A stretch of DNA of 64,000 nt from Sphingomonas sp. A2-49 (GCF_025548555.1 NZ_JAJLPA010000003.1:62001-126000), one strand, 5' to 3'. Numbered from the stretch's first letter, positions 9,597 through 18,538 are shown. The notes: generated by a model from the sequence alone, not told the origin. A program made the numbers and translations.

Positions 9597-11252
9597 ATGC
9601 TCCGCGATCCTTCGACCAAATACCGCCCCTTCCCGACGATCGACCTGCCCGACCGCCGCTGGCCGTCGCGCGTCATCACCCATGCCCCGCGCTGGCTGTC
9701 GACCGACCTGCGCGACGGCAATCAGGCGCTGATCGACCCAATGGACGCGGAAAAGAAGACGCGGTTGTTCGACCTGCTGGTGAAGGTGGGGCTCAAGGAG
9801 ATCGAGGTCGGCTTCCCGTCCGCCGGCGCGACCGAATTCGACTTCATCAGCGGCCTCGTCCGGCAGGACCGCATCCCCGACGACGTCTTCGTCCAGGTGC
9901 TCACCCAGTCGCGCCGCGACCTGATCGAGACGAGCTTCGCCAGCCTCGACGGCGCGAAGCAGGCGATCGTCCATCTCTACAACGCGGTGTCGCCCGCGTG
10001 GCGCAAGATCGTCTTCGGCATGTCGCGCACCGACGTGAAGCAGATCGCGATCGACGGCGCCATGGTGCTGCGCGACGAGGCGGCGAAGCGGCCGGACACC
10101 GACTGGCGTTTCGAATACAGCCCGGAAACCTTCTCCACTGCCGAGCTCGACTTCTCGGTCGAGGTCTGCGCCGCGGTGATGGACGTGCTGCGGCCCACCG
10201 CGGACCGGCCGATCATCTTCAACCTGCCTGCCACCGTCGAATGCGCGACGCCCAACGTCTATGCCGACCAGATCGAATGGTTCGGCCGCAACATCCCCAA
10301 CCGCGACGCGGTCGTGATCTCGCTGCACACGCACAACGATCGCGGTACCGGCGTCGCCGCGGCGGAGCTCGGCCTGATGGCGGGCGCGGACCGGGTCGAA
10401 GGGTGCCTGCTCGGCAACGGCGAACGCACCGGCAATTGCGACCTCGTGACCGTCGCGCTCAACATGTACACGCAAGGGGTGGCGCCGGGGCTCGACCTGT
10501 CGGACATCGACGGCATCGTCAACACGGTCCATTACTGCACCAACCTGCCCGTCCATCCGCGCACGCCCTATGCCGGCGAGCTCGTCTTCACCGCCTTTTC
10601 GGGCAGCCACCAGGATGCGATCAAGAAGGGCTTCGCCGCCCAGGCACAGCGCAACGACGATCTGTGGGAGGTGCCGTACCTGCCGATCGATCCCGCCGAT
10701 CTCGGCCGCAGCTACGAAGCCGTCATCCGCGTCAATTCGCAGTCGGGCAAGGGCGGCGTCGCGTGGGTGATCGAGCAGGACAAGGGGCTGAAGCTGCCCA
10801 AGCGGATGCAGGCCGACTTCAGCCGCCACGTCCAGGCGCTCGCCGACGAGACCAGCCGCGAACTCGGCGCCGCCGACATCTGGGCGCGGTTCGAGCGAAC
10901 CTATCTGCCGCACGACGACGATCGCTTCGTGCTGCGCGATTACGACGAGACGGGGAGCGCGGGCGACCGGCTGTTCGTCGGGCGGGTCGCGGTCGACGGG
11001 GTCGAACGGTCGATCTCCGGGCGGGGCAACGGCCTGATCTCGGGCGTGATCGCCGCGCTGGGCGAGACCGGGCCCGACCTCGACGTCGTCGATTACAGCG
11101 AACATGCGATCGGCCACGGCGCCGATGCGCAGGCCGCAGCCTATGTCGAATGCCGGACCGCGGACGGGCGGACGGTGTTCGGCGTCGGCCTCGACACCGA
11201 TATCGCGACCGCGAGCGTGCGCGCGGTGCTGAGCGCGGCGAACCGGGCCTAG
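9597..11252 (+). CDS. leuA: 2-isopropylmalate synthase LeuA (type 2)
   Basis: LeuA condenses acetyl-CoA with 2-oxoisovalerate, the committed step to leucine. The protein has 551 residues with an N-terminal extension before the TIM barrel ([18 protein letters not shown]), as in the longer actinobacterial and proteobacterial type. The metal site includes [11 protein letters not shown] and the barrel ends with [14 protein letters not shown]-terminal LeuA dimer/regulatory domain carries [13 protein letters not shown], the feedback-inhibition region. The 3' end, from about 11031, is repeated downstream at 12004-12214. A candidate leucine leader precedes it. Confidence 0.96.
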   Translation: MLRDPSTKYRPFPTIDLPDRRWPSRVITHAPRWLSTDLRDGNQALIDPMDAEKKTRLFDLLVKVGLKEIEVGFPSAGATEFDFISGLVRQDRIPDDVFVQVLTQSRRDLIETSFASLDGAKQAIVHLYNAVSPAWRKIVFGMSRTDVKQIAIDGAMVLRDEAAKRPDTDWRFEYSPETFSTAELDFSVEVCAAVMDVLRPTADRPIIFNLPATVECATPNVYADQIEWFGRNIPNRDAVVISLHTHNDRGTGVAAAELGLMAGADRVEGCLLGNGERTGNCDLVTVALNMYTQGVAPGLDLSDIDGIVNTVHYCTNLPVHPRTPYAGELVFTAFSGSHQDAIKKGFAAQAQRNDDLWEVPYLPIDPADLGRSYEAVIRVNSQSGKGGVAWVIEQDKGLKLPKRMQADFSRHVQALADETSRELGAADIWARFERTYLPHDDDRFVLRDYDETGSAGDRLFVGRVAVDGVERSISGRGNGLISGVIAALGETGPDLDVVDYSEHAIGHGADAQAAAYVECRTADGRTVFGVGLDTDIATASVRAVLSAANRA

Positions 11253-11339
11253 GGCGGACGGGCGCTGGCGGCACGCGAACGTGGGGATCGTGCGGCTGCG
11301 GACATTGTCGTCGCACGCCGCGATCTCTAGGCTGAAGGC

Positions 11340-11525
11340 GTGTGGACCTTTGCACTGTGGAGCCTGGCTGCCTTCGTCGCAGCCCGGTATTGCCTTACGA
11401 AGTCGGTAAACGACCTTCACCGCCGCAAATTTGCATCTGGTTTTATCGGGCTGGCAAGCGCAGCGATCTTTCTGCTGACTCCTGTCCATTCGACCCACGC
11501 CATTAAAATTGACCTTCCCGCCTGA
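11340..11525 (+). CDS. Possible small two-helix membrane protein
   Basis: This 61-codon ORF has a GTG start at 11340. The product has two hydrophobic segments (ALWSLAAFVAARYCL and GFIGLASAAIFLLTP) around a short basic loop, and a soluble tail. I do not recognise a family. It lies in a patch of lower GC between the two copies of the leuA 3' end. The start has no clear ribosome-binding site, so it may not be a gene. Confidence 0.3.
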   Translation: MWTFALWSLAAFVAARYCLTKSVNDLHRRKFASGFIGLASAAIFLLTPVHSTHAIKIDLPA

Positions 11526-11598
11526 TCGAGCCTGTTGCTTACGACGGTTTGCCACAATGCCGCCCGTGTGAGCAGAACGCCCATCTCGCGCGGCTTAC

Positions 11599-11626
11599 TT
11601 GACGAATTTTGTTGTTGTAATACATT
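11599..11626 (+). promoter_or_regulatory. Possible sigma70-type promoter
   Basis: TTGACG (11599-11604) and TACATT (11621-11626) are 16 bases apart in an AT-rich stretch about 100 bases upstream of the small secreted-protein ORF at 11727. The -35 box is good and the -10 box is weak. Confidence 0.3.
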
Positions 11627-11726
11627 GACTGACACGGCGCAGGGCGATGCGAGTGATACTTTCCGGTTGCAACCGTCCGAACCATTCTAGAGTGTCTATT
11701 CTTTGGTCGACGAAGGGATATCTAAG

Positions 11727-11975
11727 ATGAAATGGATGCTCTCCGGCGTTATGCTGGCTTACGGGCTAGGGTCAGCGGCCGCAGTTTCTGCCCAAGTATC
11801 CGGAGCAGGGGGGCGCGCGACGGACGCCCGTGCGGTCGGTATCAGTGACAGAGGCGTCAGCGAAATCTTCGAACGCGCCCGGATCAAACGAGAAAAGGAC
11901 GCGCGGATCAGAAAACTTGAGGCCGGAAAACGCGACCGCCTCAAACGTGGATCCGCGAAGGCGACGACTGACTAG
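11727..11975 (+). CDS. Small secreted basic protein, unknown function
   Basis: The ATG at 11727 has GAAGGGA about 9 bases upstream; an earlier in-frame start at 11703 is less likely. The 82-residue product has a signal peptide (MKWMLSGVMLAYGLGSAAAV, cleavage near SAQ). The mature part is charged and helical, with many Arg, Lys and Asp/Glu residues (RARIKREKDARIRKLEAGKR). I recognise no family. It lies between the two copies of the leuA 3' end and ends just before the second copy begins, suggesting it arrived with, or was exposed by, that rearrangement. Confidence 0.5.
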   Translation: MKWMLSGVMLAYGLGSAAAVSAQVSGAGGRATDARAVGISDRGVSEIFERARIKREKDARIRKLEAGKRDRLKRGSAKATTD

Positions 11976-11977
11976 AT

Positions 11978-12214
11978 CGGTATCCGGCAGCGGCGTCTTC
12001 GATGGCCTGATCTCGGGCATGATCGCTGCGCTGGGCGCGACCTCGATGTCGTGGATTACAGCGACATGCGATCGGCCACGGCGCCGATGCGCAGGCCGCA
12101 GCCTATGTCGAATGCCGGACCGCGGACGGGCGGACGGTGTTCGGCGTCGGCCTCGACACCGACATCGCGACCGCGAGCGTGCGCGCGGTGCTGAGCGCGG
12201 CGAACCGGGCCTAG
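11978..12214 (+). pseudogene. leuA: Duplicated, frameshifted fragment of the leuA 3' end
   Basis: From 12004 to the TAG at 12212-12214 the sequence matches the end of leuA (11031-11252) with about five substitutions, a 10-base deletion near 12040 and a 1-base deletion near 12062. The deletions total 11 bases, so the frame is broken. Weaker similarity starts near 11978, where RSVSGSG can be read against leuA RSISGRG. Identity continues about 20 bases past the stop, then fades over another 60 or so. It has no 5' part and cannot make LeuA. Confidence 0.88.
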
Positions 12215-12285
12215 GGCGGACGGGCGCTGGCGGCGGCCTGATCGTGGCGATCGTGCGGTTGCGGACGATCGACGTCCTTTGCGGA

Positions 12286-12729
12286 TTAAAAGCGGACGCT
12301 TAGGGACTGCCCAACGGGCAGGTCCGACCATGCGTGGGTGAGCTCATCGATCGTCTGCCGGATAGCTTCGACCTCGGCCGGGGCTATTGGCGCGACCAGC
12401 GGGCCATCCGTTCCACACGCATGCTCATAGACCGCGATCAGGTCCGCTGCGGGCACACGGCCGCCCCACATCTCGGCTTGAAACGTCTCCACCAGCCGTT
12501 CGACTGCCGCCTCCATCGGTCCGCCCGATGTCGTAAACGCGACCGGCCTACCTTCGCGAAGAAGGGACAGAAACCCTTTGTGGGTTACCGTGCTTTCGAC
12601 GGCATAATGGATCATGTCGTGCGGTAGGATGCCCTGTTTGGGGCATTGGACCGTCTCGCTCGGTAAGCCGTCACGCTCGACGCGCAGGTCATCGAACTTG
12701 CCGTCACGCTTCGTGAAAGTGAGGAGCAT
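12286..12729 (-). CDS. Conserved small protein with HDMIHYAVE motif
   Basis: The 147-residue protein starts at the ATG at 12729 with AAAGGG 6 bases upstream. It begins with a beta-rich part (LLTFTKRDGKFDDLRVERDG) followed by GILPHDMIHYAVEST. I recall that His-Asp-x-x-His-Tyr-Ala-Val-Glu pattern from a family of small uncharacterised bacterial proteins, but I cannot name a function. The histidines could bind metal. It lies 64 bases downstream of folB on the same strand and could be the last gene of the fol operon. Confidence 0.65.
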   Translation of the reverse strand: MLLTFTKRDGKFDDLRVERDGLPSETVQCPKQGILPHDMIHYAVESTVTHKGFLSLLREGRPVAFTTSGGPMEAAVERLVETFQAEMWGGRVPAADLIAVYEHACGTDGPLVAPIAPAEVEAIRQTIDELTHAWSDLPVGQSLSVRF

Positions 12730-12793
12730 ATCGCCCTTTCTGCCAGTCAGCCTCGGGCGACAAGATCACGCGTCCGCAACAGCTGCCACCCCC

Positions 12794-13144
12794 CTATCGA
12801 CGTCGCACGATCTCGCAGCCTACGCCGGCGTCCGGGTACACGTCCAGCTTCATCGAGCGCACGCGCACCTCGCGGACGCGTGCGTCGGCAAGGCACAATG
12901 CCGCCACCGCCTCGACCAGCGTTTCCTGCAACGCCAGCGGCGGACCGCCGGCCAGTCGCAGGATACCGTCGCGCAGAAAGTCGTAATCGAGCACGTCGGC
13001 GATCCGGTCGGCGCTCGGCGGGGCCGAATATTCGACGGTCATCCATACCGACAGCCGGACGCGTTGGGGGGCGGCTTCGTGCGGGTGGATGCCGAGCCGC
13101 ATCATGACGTCCAGCGCGTCGAGGATGATCGTATAGTCAGCCAT
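12794..13144 (-). CDS. folB: Dihydroneopterin aldolase-like FolB
   Basis: FolB cleaves 7,8-dihydroneopterin to the hydroxymethyl pterin used in folate synthesis. The 116-residue length is right for the family. The start resembles FolB (YTIILDALDVMMRLGIHPHE), and DYDFLRDGIL, the conserved Glu of LQETLVEAVA, and VRSMKLDVYPDAG follow. Its start overlaps the end of the SDR gene by 8 bases, showing translational coupling. Some members of this family are epimerases, so aldolase activity is likely but not certain. Confidence 0.85.
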   Translation of the reverse strand: MADYTIILDALDVMMRLGIHPHEAAPQRVRLSVWMTVEYSAPPSADRIADVLDYDFLRDGILRLAGGPPLALQETLVEAVAALCLADARVREVRVRSMKLDVYPDAGVGCEIVRRR

Positions 13145-13886
13145 CGGCGAATCCGAACATCACGTCGCGATCGCTGCGGACGAAACGCTGGCCGCAGTCG
13201 ACGTACAGCGTCTGGCCGGTGACGCTGCGCGCGCCGAGCAGGTACACCACCGCCGCCGCGACCGCCTCCGCGCCGACCGGGCGGCGCAGCAGATTGTCGG
13301 AGGCGACCGCCGCGAAGGCAGCGTCGCTCTGGTCGCCGCTGGGCAGCGTGATGCCGGGCGCGACCGCGTTGACCCGGACCTTCGGCGCCAGCGCCTGCGC
13401 CAGCATTCCGGTCGCCCCGGCCAGCGCATATTTGCTCAGTGTATAGCTGAAGAAGTCGGGATTGGGGTTGGCGAGCTTCTGGTCGAGCAGGTTGACGACC
13501 GCCCCGGCGTCGAGATCGCCCTGCCCGGCAAGCGCGGCGGCGAGCATGGCGGGCGTGACGCAGTTGATCGCATGCAGCCGGGCGGCGAGCGCGGGGTCGA
13601 CGGCCTCCGGCCGGTCGAACGCGAACAGCGAGGCGCTGTTGACCAGCCCCGTGATCGCCCCCCCCGCCGCCGCGCGGGCGCGCGCGAACAGATCGGCCGC
13701 CGCGGCGGGATCGGACAGGTCGCCCGCGACCGCCACGCCGCCCAGCTCGTCCGCCAGCGCGCGCGCCGCGTCCGCGGATGTGCCATAATGGATCACCACG
13801 TCTGCACCGGCGGCAACCACCGCCCGCGCGATCGCCGCGCCGAGCCGTTTCGCGCCGCCGGTGACGAGCACCGTGCCGGTCAGCAT
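13137..13886 (-). CDS. SDR of pteridine-reductase (FolM-like) type
   Basis: The 249-residue protein is a short-chain dehydrogenase whose cofactor motif is TGGAKRLG. The TGxxxRxG form is typical of pteridine reductases and FolM, in place of the usual TGxxxGxG. The catalytic set is NSAS, and YTLSK for Tyr and Lys. It is sandwiched between folE and folB with overlaps at both ends (7 and 8 bases). A role in reducing dihydropterin or dihydrofolate is therefore likely, but this is inferred from motif and context. Confidence 0.8.
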   Translation of the reverse strand: MLTGTVLVTGGAKRLGAAIARAVVAAGADVVIHYGTSADAARALADELGGVAVAGDLSDPAAAADLFARARAAAGGAITGLVNSASLFAFDRPEAVDPALAARLHAINCVTPAMLAAALAGQGDLDAGAVVNLLDQKLANPNPDFFSYTLSKYALAGATGMLAQALAPKVRVNAVAPGITLPSGDQSDAAFAAVASDNLLRRPVGAEAVAAAVVYLLGARSVTGQTLYVDCGQRFVRSDRDVMFGFADG

Positions 13887-14500
13887 CCCATCAGCGCCAG
13901 CACTTCCTTGCGGCTGCGCTCGTCATCGCGGAACACGCCCATCATCCGGCTGGTCACCATCGACACGCCAGGGGTGCGCACGCCGCGCGCGCTCATGCAG
14001 GCATGGCTCGCCTCGATCACCACGGCCACGCCCTGCGGCTTCAGATTGTCCCAGATGCAATCGGCGACCTCCGCGGTCAGCCGTTCCTGCACCTGCAACC
14101 GCCGCGCGAAGCCGTGCAGCACGCGCGCCAGCTTGCTGATGCCGACGACATGATTCTTGGGCAGATAGGCGATGTGCGCCTTGCCGATGATCGGCGCCAT
14201 ATGGTGTTCGCAATGCGACTGGAACGGAATGTCCTTCAGCAGGACGATCTCGTCATAGCCGCCGACTTCCTCGAATACCCGCTCCAGATGCGTCGCCGGG
14301 TGATCCTGATAGCCCGCGCAATATTCCTTCCACGCCTTGGCGACGCGGCGCGGCGTGTCGATCAGCCCTTCGCGGTCGGGATCGTCGCCCGCCCAGCGAA
14401 TGAGCGTGCGGATCGCCGCCGCGACGTCTTCGGGCACCCTCGGCGCAGCCGCCGCGTCGACCAGATCGCCGTCGTCGGGGCTCGCTGCGCGATCAGTCAT
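13880..14500 (-). CDS. folE: GTP cyclohydrolase I FolE
   Basis: FolE opens GTP to 7,8-dihydroneopterin triphosphate, the entry step of folate synthesis. The protein has 206 residues. Zinc ligands are visible as Cys97 and His100 (SHCEHHMAP) and Cys168 (SHACMSARG). The active-site stretch GVRTPGVSMVTS follows. Keeping the zinc cysteines marks it as the zinc-dependent type IA enzyme. It is the first gene of the folE-SDR-folB run, which is divergent from the TonB receptor gene. Confidence 0.97.
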   Translation of the reverse strand: MTDRAASPDDGDLVDAAAAPRVPEDVAAAIRTLIRWAGDDPDREGLIDTPRRVAKAWKEYCAGYQDHPATHLERVFEEVGGYDEIVLLKDIPFQSHCEHHMAPIIGKAHIAYLPKNHVVGISKLARVLHGFARRLQVQERLTAEVADCIWDNLKPQGVAVVIEASHACMSARGVRTPGVSMVTSRMMGVFRDDERSRKEVLALMGC

Positions 14501-14585
14501 GATCCACCCCGTCGTTCACGCTGCACCGCACCCAACCATGATTTCGATTCTGCAAAACTATCGTCCTGACCGCACATCCCAACAC

Positions 14586-14636
14586 CCCCGGTTTACCGGG
14601 GATAAATCGATTGACGCAACAATTTCGGCCGCAGTA
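14586..14636 (+). promoter_or_regulatory. Hairpin and possible promoter ahead of TonB receptor
   Basis: CCCCGG-TTTA-CCGGGG (14586-14601) is a perfect short hairpin in the divergent region between folE and the receptor gene. TTGACG (14611-14616) followed 18 bases later by TAGCTT is a weak sigma70-like promoter facing the receptor. No Fur box was recognised. Confidence 0.3.
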
Positions 14637-14714
14637 GCTTTGCCATACCCAAAACTAGAACTTCCGTATCGCCGGCATCAGACCGAGCGGACGGATCAGG
14701 GAGAGGATGGCATC

Positions 14715-17700
14715 ATGAGGAAGTTCGAACTGCTCGCGGCATCGGCGCTCGTCATGCTGCCGGCGATTCCCGCCGCCGCGCAGACGGGCGATACCACGTC
14801 CGCTCGGTCGACGGCACCCACCAACGCTCCCGGACAGGACGCGCCCGGCACGCCGGCCACCACCGATACGCAGGGCAATATCGGCGACATCGTCATCACC
14901 GCGCAACGCCAGTCGCAGCGGTTGCAGGACGTGCCGATCGCGGTCAGCGCCTTCACCGCCGAAACGCTCGAGAAGCAACAGATCGTCAATCCCGCCGCGC
15001 TCCAGCAGTCGCTGCCCAACATCACCTTCACCAAGACGAACTTCACGTCGTCGAGCTTCACGATCCGCGGCATCGGCGACCTGTGCGTCGGCGTCACCTG
15101 CGACCAGGCGACCGCGATCCACGTCAACGACATGCCCGTCCAGAATACGCGCCTGTTTGAGTCCGAATTCTTCGACCTCGAACGGATCGAGGTGCTGCGC
15201 GGGCCGCAGGGCACGCTGTTCGGGCGCAACGCGACGTCGGGCGTCGCGAACTTCATCACCGCCAAGCCCGACCTCGGCGGCATCCGCGCCGCGGGCGAGG
15301 TCGAATACGGCAATTACGATTCGAAACGCGCACGCGCGATGCTCAACCTGCCGCTGGGCGACACGCTCGGCGTGCGGGTGGCCGGCACCTACCTCAAGCG
15401 CGACGGCTATACCCGCAACCTCTACGACAACAGCCGGATCGACGATCGCGACCTCTATTCGGTCCGCGGCACGCTGTCGTGGGAACCGTCCAGCGACACC
15501 CGGATCGACCTGATCGGCTATTATTTCCGTGAGAAGGACCATCGCAGCCGCATCCAGAAGCAATTGTGCCACCGCGACCCCACCGGGGTGCTCGGCTGCC
15601 TGCCGGATACGTTGCGCAACGAGACGACGAACGGCAATTCGACGCTGTCGTCGATCCAGTCGTCGAACGAATTCCTGACCATCGCATCGGCGGCGGCGGG
15701 CGGCATCCTCGGACGGTTCGGGCTCGGCAGCGTCTATGGCGCGGACGTGTTCACCGGCGTCGCCAACCCGCGCGACGTGCGGACGGTGAACGTCGATTTC
15801 ACCCCCACCTATTTCGCCGACGAGGAGCAATATACCGCCAAGATCTTCCACGATTTCGGCGCCGTGTCGCTGAACGTTACCGGCGGTTACCAGCGCAGCG
15901 CGGTCGTCTCGCGCGTCGATTACACGCTGGCGGTCGAAAACCCGCTGACCGGCAATGCCGGGCTGGCGCAGCTCAACGCGCTGGGGCGTGCGGGATCGCC
16001 CTTCGCCTTCCTCAACACCGTGCGCCAGACGCTGATCCCGAACGGACCGGCCGGCGGCGTGTGCCAGTCGGACAGCGATCCCAGCAACACCGGCATCTAC
16101 GGCGGCCATACGATCGGCTGCTTCGCCCAAAGCATCGATTTCGACGAATCGAGCCAGCGCAGCCATCAATATTCGGTCGAGGCGCACCTCGACAGCAAAT
16201 TCGACGGGATGTTCAATTTCCTGCTCGGCGGCATCTATTACGATTCGACGGTCAACAACAACAGCTATTACGTCAACAGCTTCGGGCTGGACTATGCCTC
16301 GGGCCTGCTCGGCGCGCTGGCAAGCGGCGGAACCGCCTATTTCGGATCGCCCTATTATCGCAGCAACACCGATTACTATCGCCTGACATCCTATGGCGCG
16401 TTCGGCGAAACCTATTTCGCCTTCAACGACACGCTCAAGCTGACGCTGGGGCTGCGCTACAACCACGACCAGAAGTTCGCGCGGGCGCGCACCACCTATC
16501 TGGTCGATGCCAACGGCAACAACCCCTACACCCCTTATGGCGCGACGAGCCTGTCGGATTCGCGCAACTATAACGGATCGTTCGTCAATCCCGTGACCGG
16601 TGCGACCGTGCCGCAGCTCGATTACGACGCGACCCTGGCCGGTGCCCAGCCGTTCCAGGAAACCGCGGTGTCGTTCGGCCGGCTGACCGGACGCGCGGTG
16701 CTCGACTATCGGATCACCCGCGACAATCTGATCTACGCCTCCTATTCGCGCGGCTATAAGTCGGGAGGCATCAATCCGCCGCTGTCGCCGGTCTTCTCGG
16801 TTCCGTCGACCTTCGCGCCCGAGACGGTGGATTCGTTCGAGGTCGGGTCGAAGAACACGTTCGGCAATGGCACGCTGCGGCTCAACCTCACCGGCTTCTA
16901 TTACCGGTACAAGGGGTTGCAGCTGAGCCGCATCGTCGCGCGGACCGCGGTCAACGACAATGTCGATGCCCATATCTACGGCGTCGAGGCGGAAGCGATC
17001 ATCAGCCCGACACCCGCGCTGGTCGCCAACATCAACTTCAGCTACCTCAAGACCGAGGTCGCCAACGACAAGTTCCTGGCCAACCCGCGCGATCCGTCCG
17101 GCGGCCGGTCGGATGCGGTCATCATCAAGGATATCACCAACGCGTCCAACTGCGCGGTCGTACCGACCACTGCGGGCAACGTCGCGGGCGTCAACACGCT
17201 GGTCGGCGCGTTCAATTCGGGCGCGGGGCTCCGCGCGCCGACCGCCATCCCCGGCACGACCACCACGGGCGCGTTTTCGATCTGCGGCACGCCGGGCGGC
17301 ACCAGCGCGAGCCTGACCAGCCTGATCGCCAATCCGCCGGCGACGCTGCGCGCGCTGTTCGCGACGCCGACCGGGCCGTTGCCGTTCACCGTGCTGGGAT
17401 CGGGCGTAGCGGTGAACATAGCGGGCAACCGGCTGCCGCAGGCGCCGACGTTCAAGGCATCGGTCGGCATGCAATATACGCTCGACATGGGCGCGAGCGG
17501 CTGGACGGTCGTGCCGCGCGCCGACCTCAACTATACCGGCAACAGCTACGGATCGATCTTCAACGGCAATATCGACCGGATCCCGGGCTATGAGGTGGTC
17601 AATGCACAGGTGCAGGTGAACGCACCCGGCGACCGCCTCTACGTCCGCGCCTTCGTCCAGAACCTGACGCGCAACGATGCGGTGACCGGCCAATATGTGA

Positions 17701-17783
17701 CCGACCAGTCGTCGGGGCTGTTCACCAACATCTTCACGATCGAACCGCGCCGCTACGGCCTTGCCGCCGGGTTCCGGTTCTGA
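14715..17783 (+). CDS. TonB-dependent outer-membrane receptor
   Basis: The protein has 1022 residues from the ATG at 14715, with GGGAGAGG upstream; the frame is open earlier but the signal peptide (MRKFELLAASALVMLPAIPA) starts here. A low-complexity linker leads to the TonB box GDIVITAQRQ. The plug domain has VLRGPQGTLFGRNATSG and is followed by a long beta-barrel with ASYSRGYKSGGIN, typical of sphingomonad receptors. The last residue is Phe (YGLAAGFRF), as expected for an outer-membrane barrel. The substrate is unknown, and no transporter or anti-sigma partner lies next to it. Confidence 0.93.
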   Translation: MRKFELLAASALVMLPAIPAAAQTGDTTSARSTAPTNAPGQDAPGTPATTDTQGNIGDIVITAQRQSQRLQDVPIAVSAFTAETLEKQQIVNPAALQQSLPNITFTKTNFTSSSFTIRGIGDLCVGVTCDQATAIHVNDMPVQNTRLFESEFFDLERIEVLRGPQGTLFGRNATSGVANFITAKPDLGGIRAAGEVEYGNYDSKRARAMLNLPLGDTLGVRVAGTYLKRDGYTRNLYDNSRIDDRDLYSVRGTLSWEPSSDTRIDLIGYYFREKDHRSRIQKQLCHRDPTGVLGCLPDTLRNETTNGNSTLSSIQSSNEFLTIASAAAGGILGRFGLGSVYGADVFTGVANPRDVRTVNVDFTPTYFADEEQYTAKIFHDFGAVSLNVTGGYQRSAVVSRVDYTLAVENPLTGNAGLAQLNALGRAGSPFAFLNTVRQTLIPNGPAGGVCQSDSDPSNTGIYGGHTIGCFAQSIDFDESSQRSHQYSVEAHLDSKFDGMFNFLLGGIYYDSTVNNNSYYVNSFGLDYASGLLGALASGGTAYFGSPYYRSNTDYYRLTSYGAFGETYFAFNDTLKLTLGLRYNHDQKFARARTTYLVDANGNNPYTPYGATSLSDSRNYNGSFVNPVTGATVPQLDYDATLAGAQPFQETAVSFGRLTGRAVLDYRITRDNLIYASYSRGYKSGGINPPLSPVFSVPSTFAPETVDSFEVGSKNTFGNGTLRLNLTGFYYRYKGLQLSRIVARTAVNDNVDAHIYGVEAEAIISPTPALVANINFSYLKTEVANDKFLANPRDPSGGRSDAVIIKDITNASNCAVVPTTAGNVAGVNTLVGAFNSGAGLRAPTAIPGTTTTGAFSICGTPGGTSASLTSLIANPPATLRALFATPTGPLPFTVLGSGVAVNIAGNRLPQAPTFKASVGMQYTLDMGASGWTVVPRADLNYTGNSYGSIFNGNIDRIPGYEVVNAQVQVNAPGDRLYVRAFVQNLTRNDAVTGQYVTDQSSGLFTNIFTIEPRRYGLAAGFRF

Positions 17784-17850
17784 CCGCCCGTTGCAACCCT
17801 TTGCCCGGCCGCGCGATTCCATCCGGCAACAGGATGACAGGAGACGAAGG

Positions 17851-18054
17851 ATGAAGGATCCCAAGCGCGGCGACGAAGTGCGCTGGAAGAGCCATGGCGG
17901 GACCGCCCATGGCGTCGTCGAGAAGAAGCAGACCAGCGATACGCAGATCAAGGGCCATACCGTCAGGGCGTCCGAGGACGATCCGCAGTACATCGTAAAG
18001 AGTGACAACGGCGGCAAGGCGGCGCACAAGGCGGCCGCGCTCAAAAAGGCGTGA
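17851..18054 (+). CDS. DUF2945 (Tudor-like) small protein
   Basis: This 67-residue basic protein starts at 17851 after AGGAGACGAAGG. It opens with KRGDEVRWKSHGGTAHGVV and has DDPQYIVKSDNGGKAAHKA, the pattern of the DUF2945 family, a small beta-barrel Tudor-like fold. Its function is not established. It sits 46 bases ahead of the SWIB-domain gene, and both are small putative nucleic-acid- or protein-binding proteins. Confidence 0.85.
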   Translation: MKDPKRGDEVRWKSHGGTAHGVVEKKQTSDTQIKGHTVRASEDDPQYIVKSDNGGKAAHKAAALKKA

Positions 18055-18100
18055 CTCTCAGAGCCCCGGGCTGGACCGGGAGCGAACAGGAAGGAATGCG

Positions 18101-18361
18101 ATGGCTACTACTCCCAAGACCGGCGGCATCCACGCCCCCGTGCAGCCGTCCCCCGAGCTGGGGGCGATCGTCGGCAACGAGAAGCTGCCGCGCAGCCAGG
18201 TCATCAGCAAGGTGTGGGACTATATCAAGTCCAACAACCTGCAGAATCCGGAAAACAAGCGCGAGATTCTTGCCGACGACAAGCTTCAGAAGGTTTTCGG
18301 TCGCGACAAGTGCACGATGTTCGAGATGAACAAGTACATCTCGCAACACGTAAAGGCCTGA
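18101..18361 (+). CDS. SWIB/MDM2-domain protein
   Basis: This 86-residue protein starts at 18101 with AGGAAGGA upstream. Almost the whole length is a SWIB domain, seen as KLPRSQVISKVWDYIKSNNL and ILADDKLQKVFGRDKCTMF. Free-standing SWIB proteins occur in chlamydiae and many alphaproteobacteria, and a role in chromatin or DNA topology has been proposed. It follows the DUF2945 gene on the same strand and is probably co-transcribed. Confidence 0.92.
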   Translation: MATTPKTGGIHAPVQPSPELGAIVGNEKLPRSQVISKVWDYIKSNNLQNPENKREILADDKLQKVFGRDKCTMFEMNKYISQHVKA

Positions 18362-18376
18362 TCGGCGGACCGCCCC

Positions 18377-18412
18377 GGGGGCATCGCGCCGACATCGGCC
18401 GGCGATGCTCCC
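18377..18412 (+). terminator. Hairpin after SWIB gene
   Basis: GGGGGCATCGC (18377-18387) pairs with GCGATGCTCCC (18402-18412), with one G-U, 15 bases after the SWIB stop codon. There is no T-run. It probably ends the DUF2945-SWIB transcript. Confidence 0.45.
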
Positions 18413-18436
18413 GACAGCGGCCGGGCCGCAATGGCG

Positions 18437-18538
18437 TCAGCCCCTCGGCTTGGCGGTCAGGAACGGCAATGTGATCGCCGAATACAGGATCATCGCGACG
18501 CCCGCGGCGACATACAGCCAGAAGCTCAGCGGACGCAT
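18437..18538 (-). CDS. Candidate 33-residue single-span membrane protein
   Basis: The ORF from the ATG at 18538 to the TGA at 18437-18439 reads MRPLSFWLYVAAGVAMILYS, then a short hydrophobic run and a basic tail. One clear transmembrane helix makes up most of it. The only ribosome-binding hint is GGGCGGGCG. It lies in an otherwise empty 550-base region. Small membrane proteins of this size are real in bacteria, but this one needs conservation evidence. Confidence 0.4.
   Translation of the reverse strand: MRPLSFWLYVAAGVAMILYSAITLPFLTAKPRG

Noticed and set aside
11830..12303. 157-codon ORF running into the leuA fragment
   Set aside because: The first part is out of frame with the secreted protein ORF and the second reads a frameshifted leuA copy, so it is a chance fusion.
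12056..12331. Minus-strand ORF over the leuA fragment
   Set aside because: The same antisense pattern exists opposite intact leuA, so it is inherited from the duplication.
14655..18044. 1129-codon open frame on the minus strand opposite the TonB receptor
   Set aside because: It is the antisense shadow of the receptor in GC-rich DNA; it is Arg/Asp/Ala-rich without domains, and the plus-strand product is clearly a receptor.
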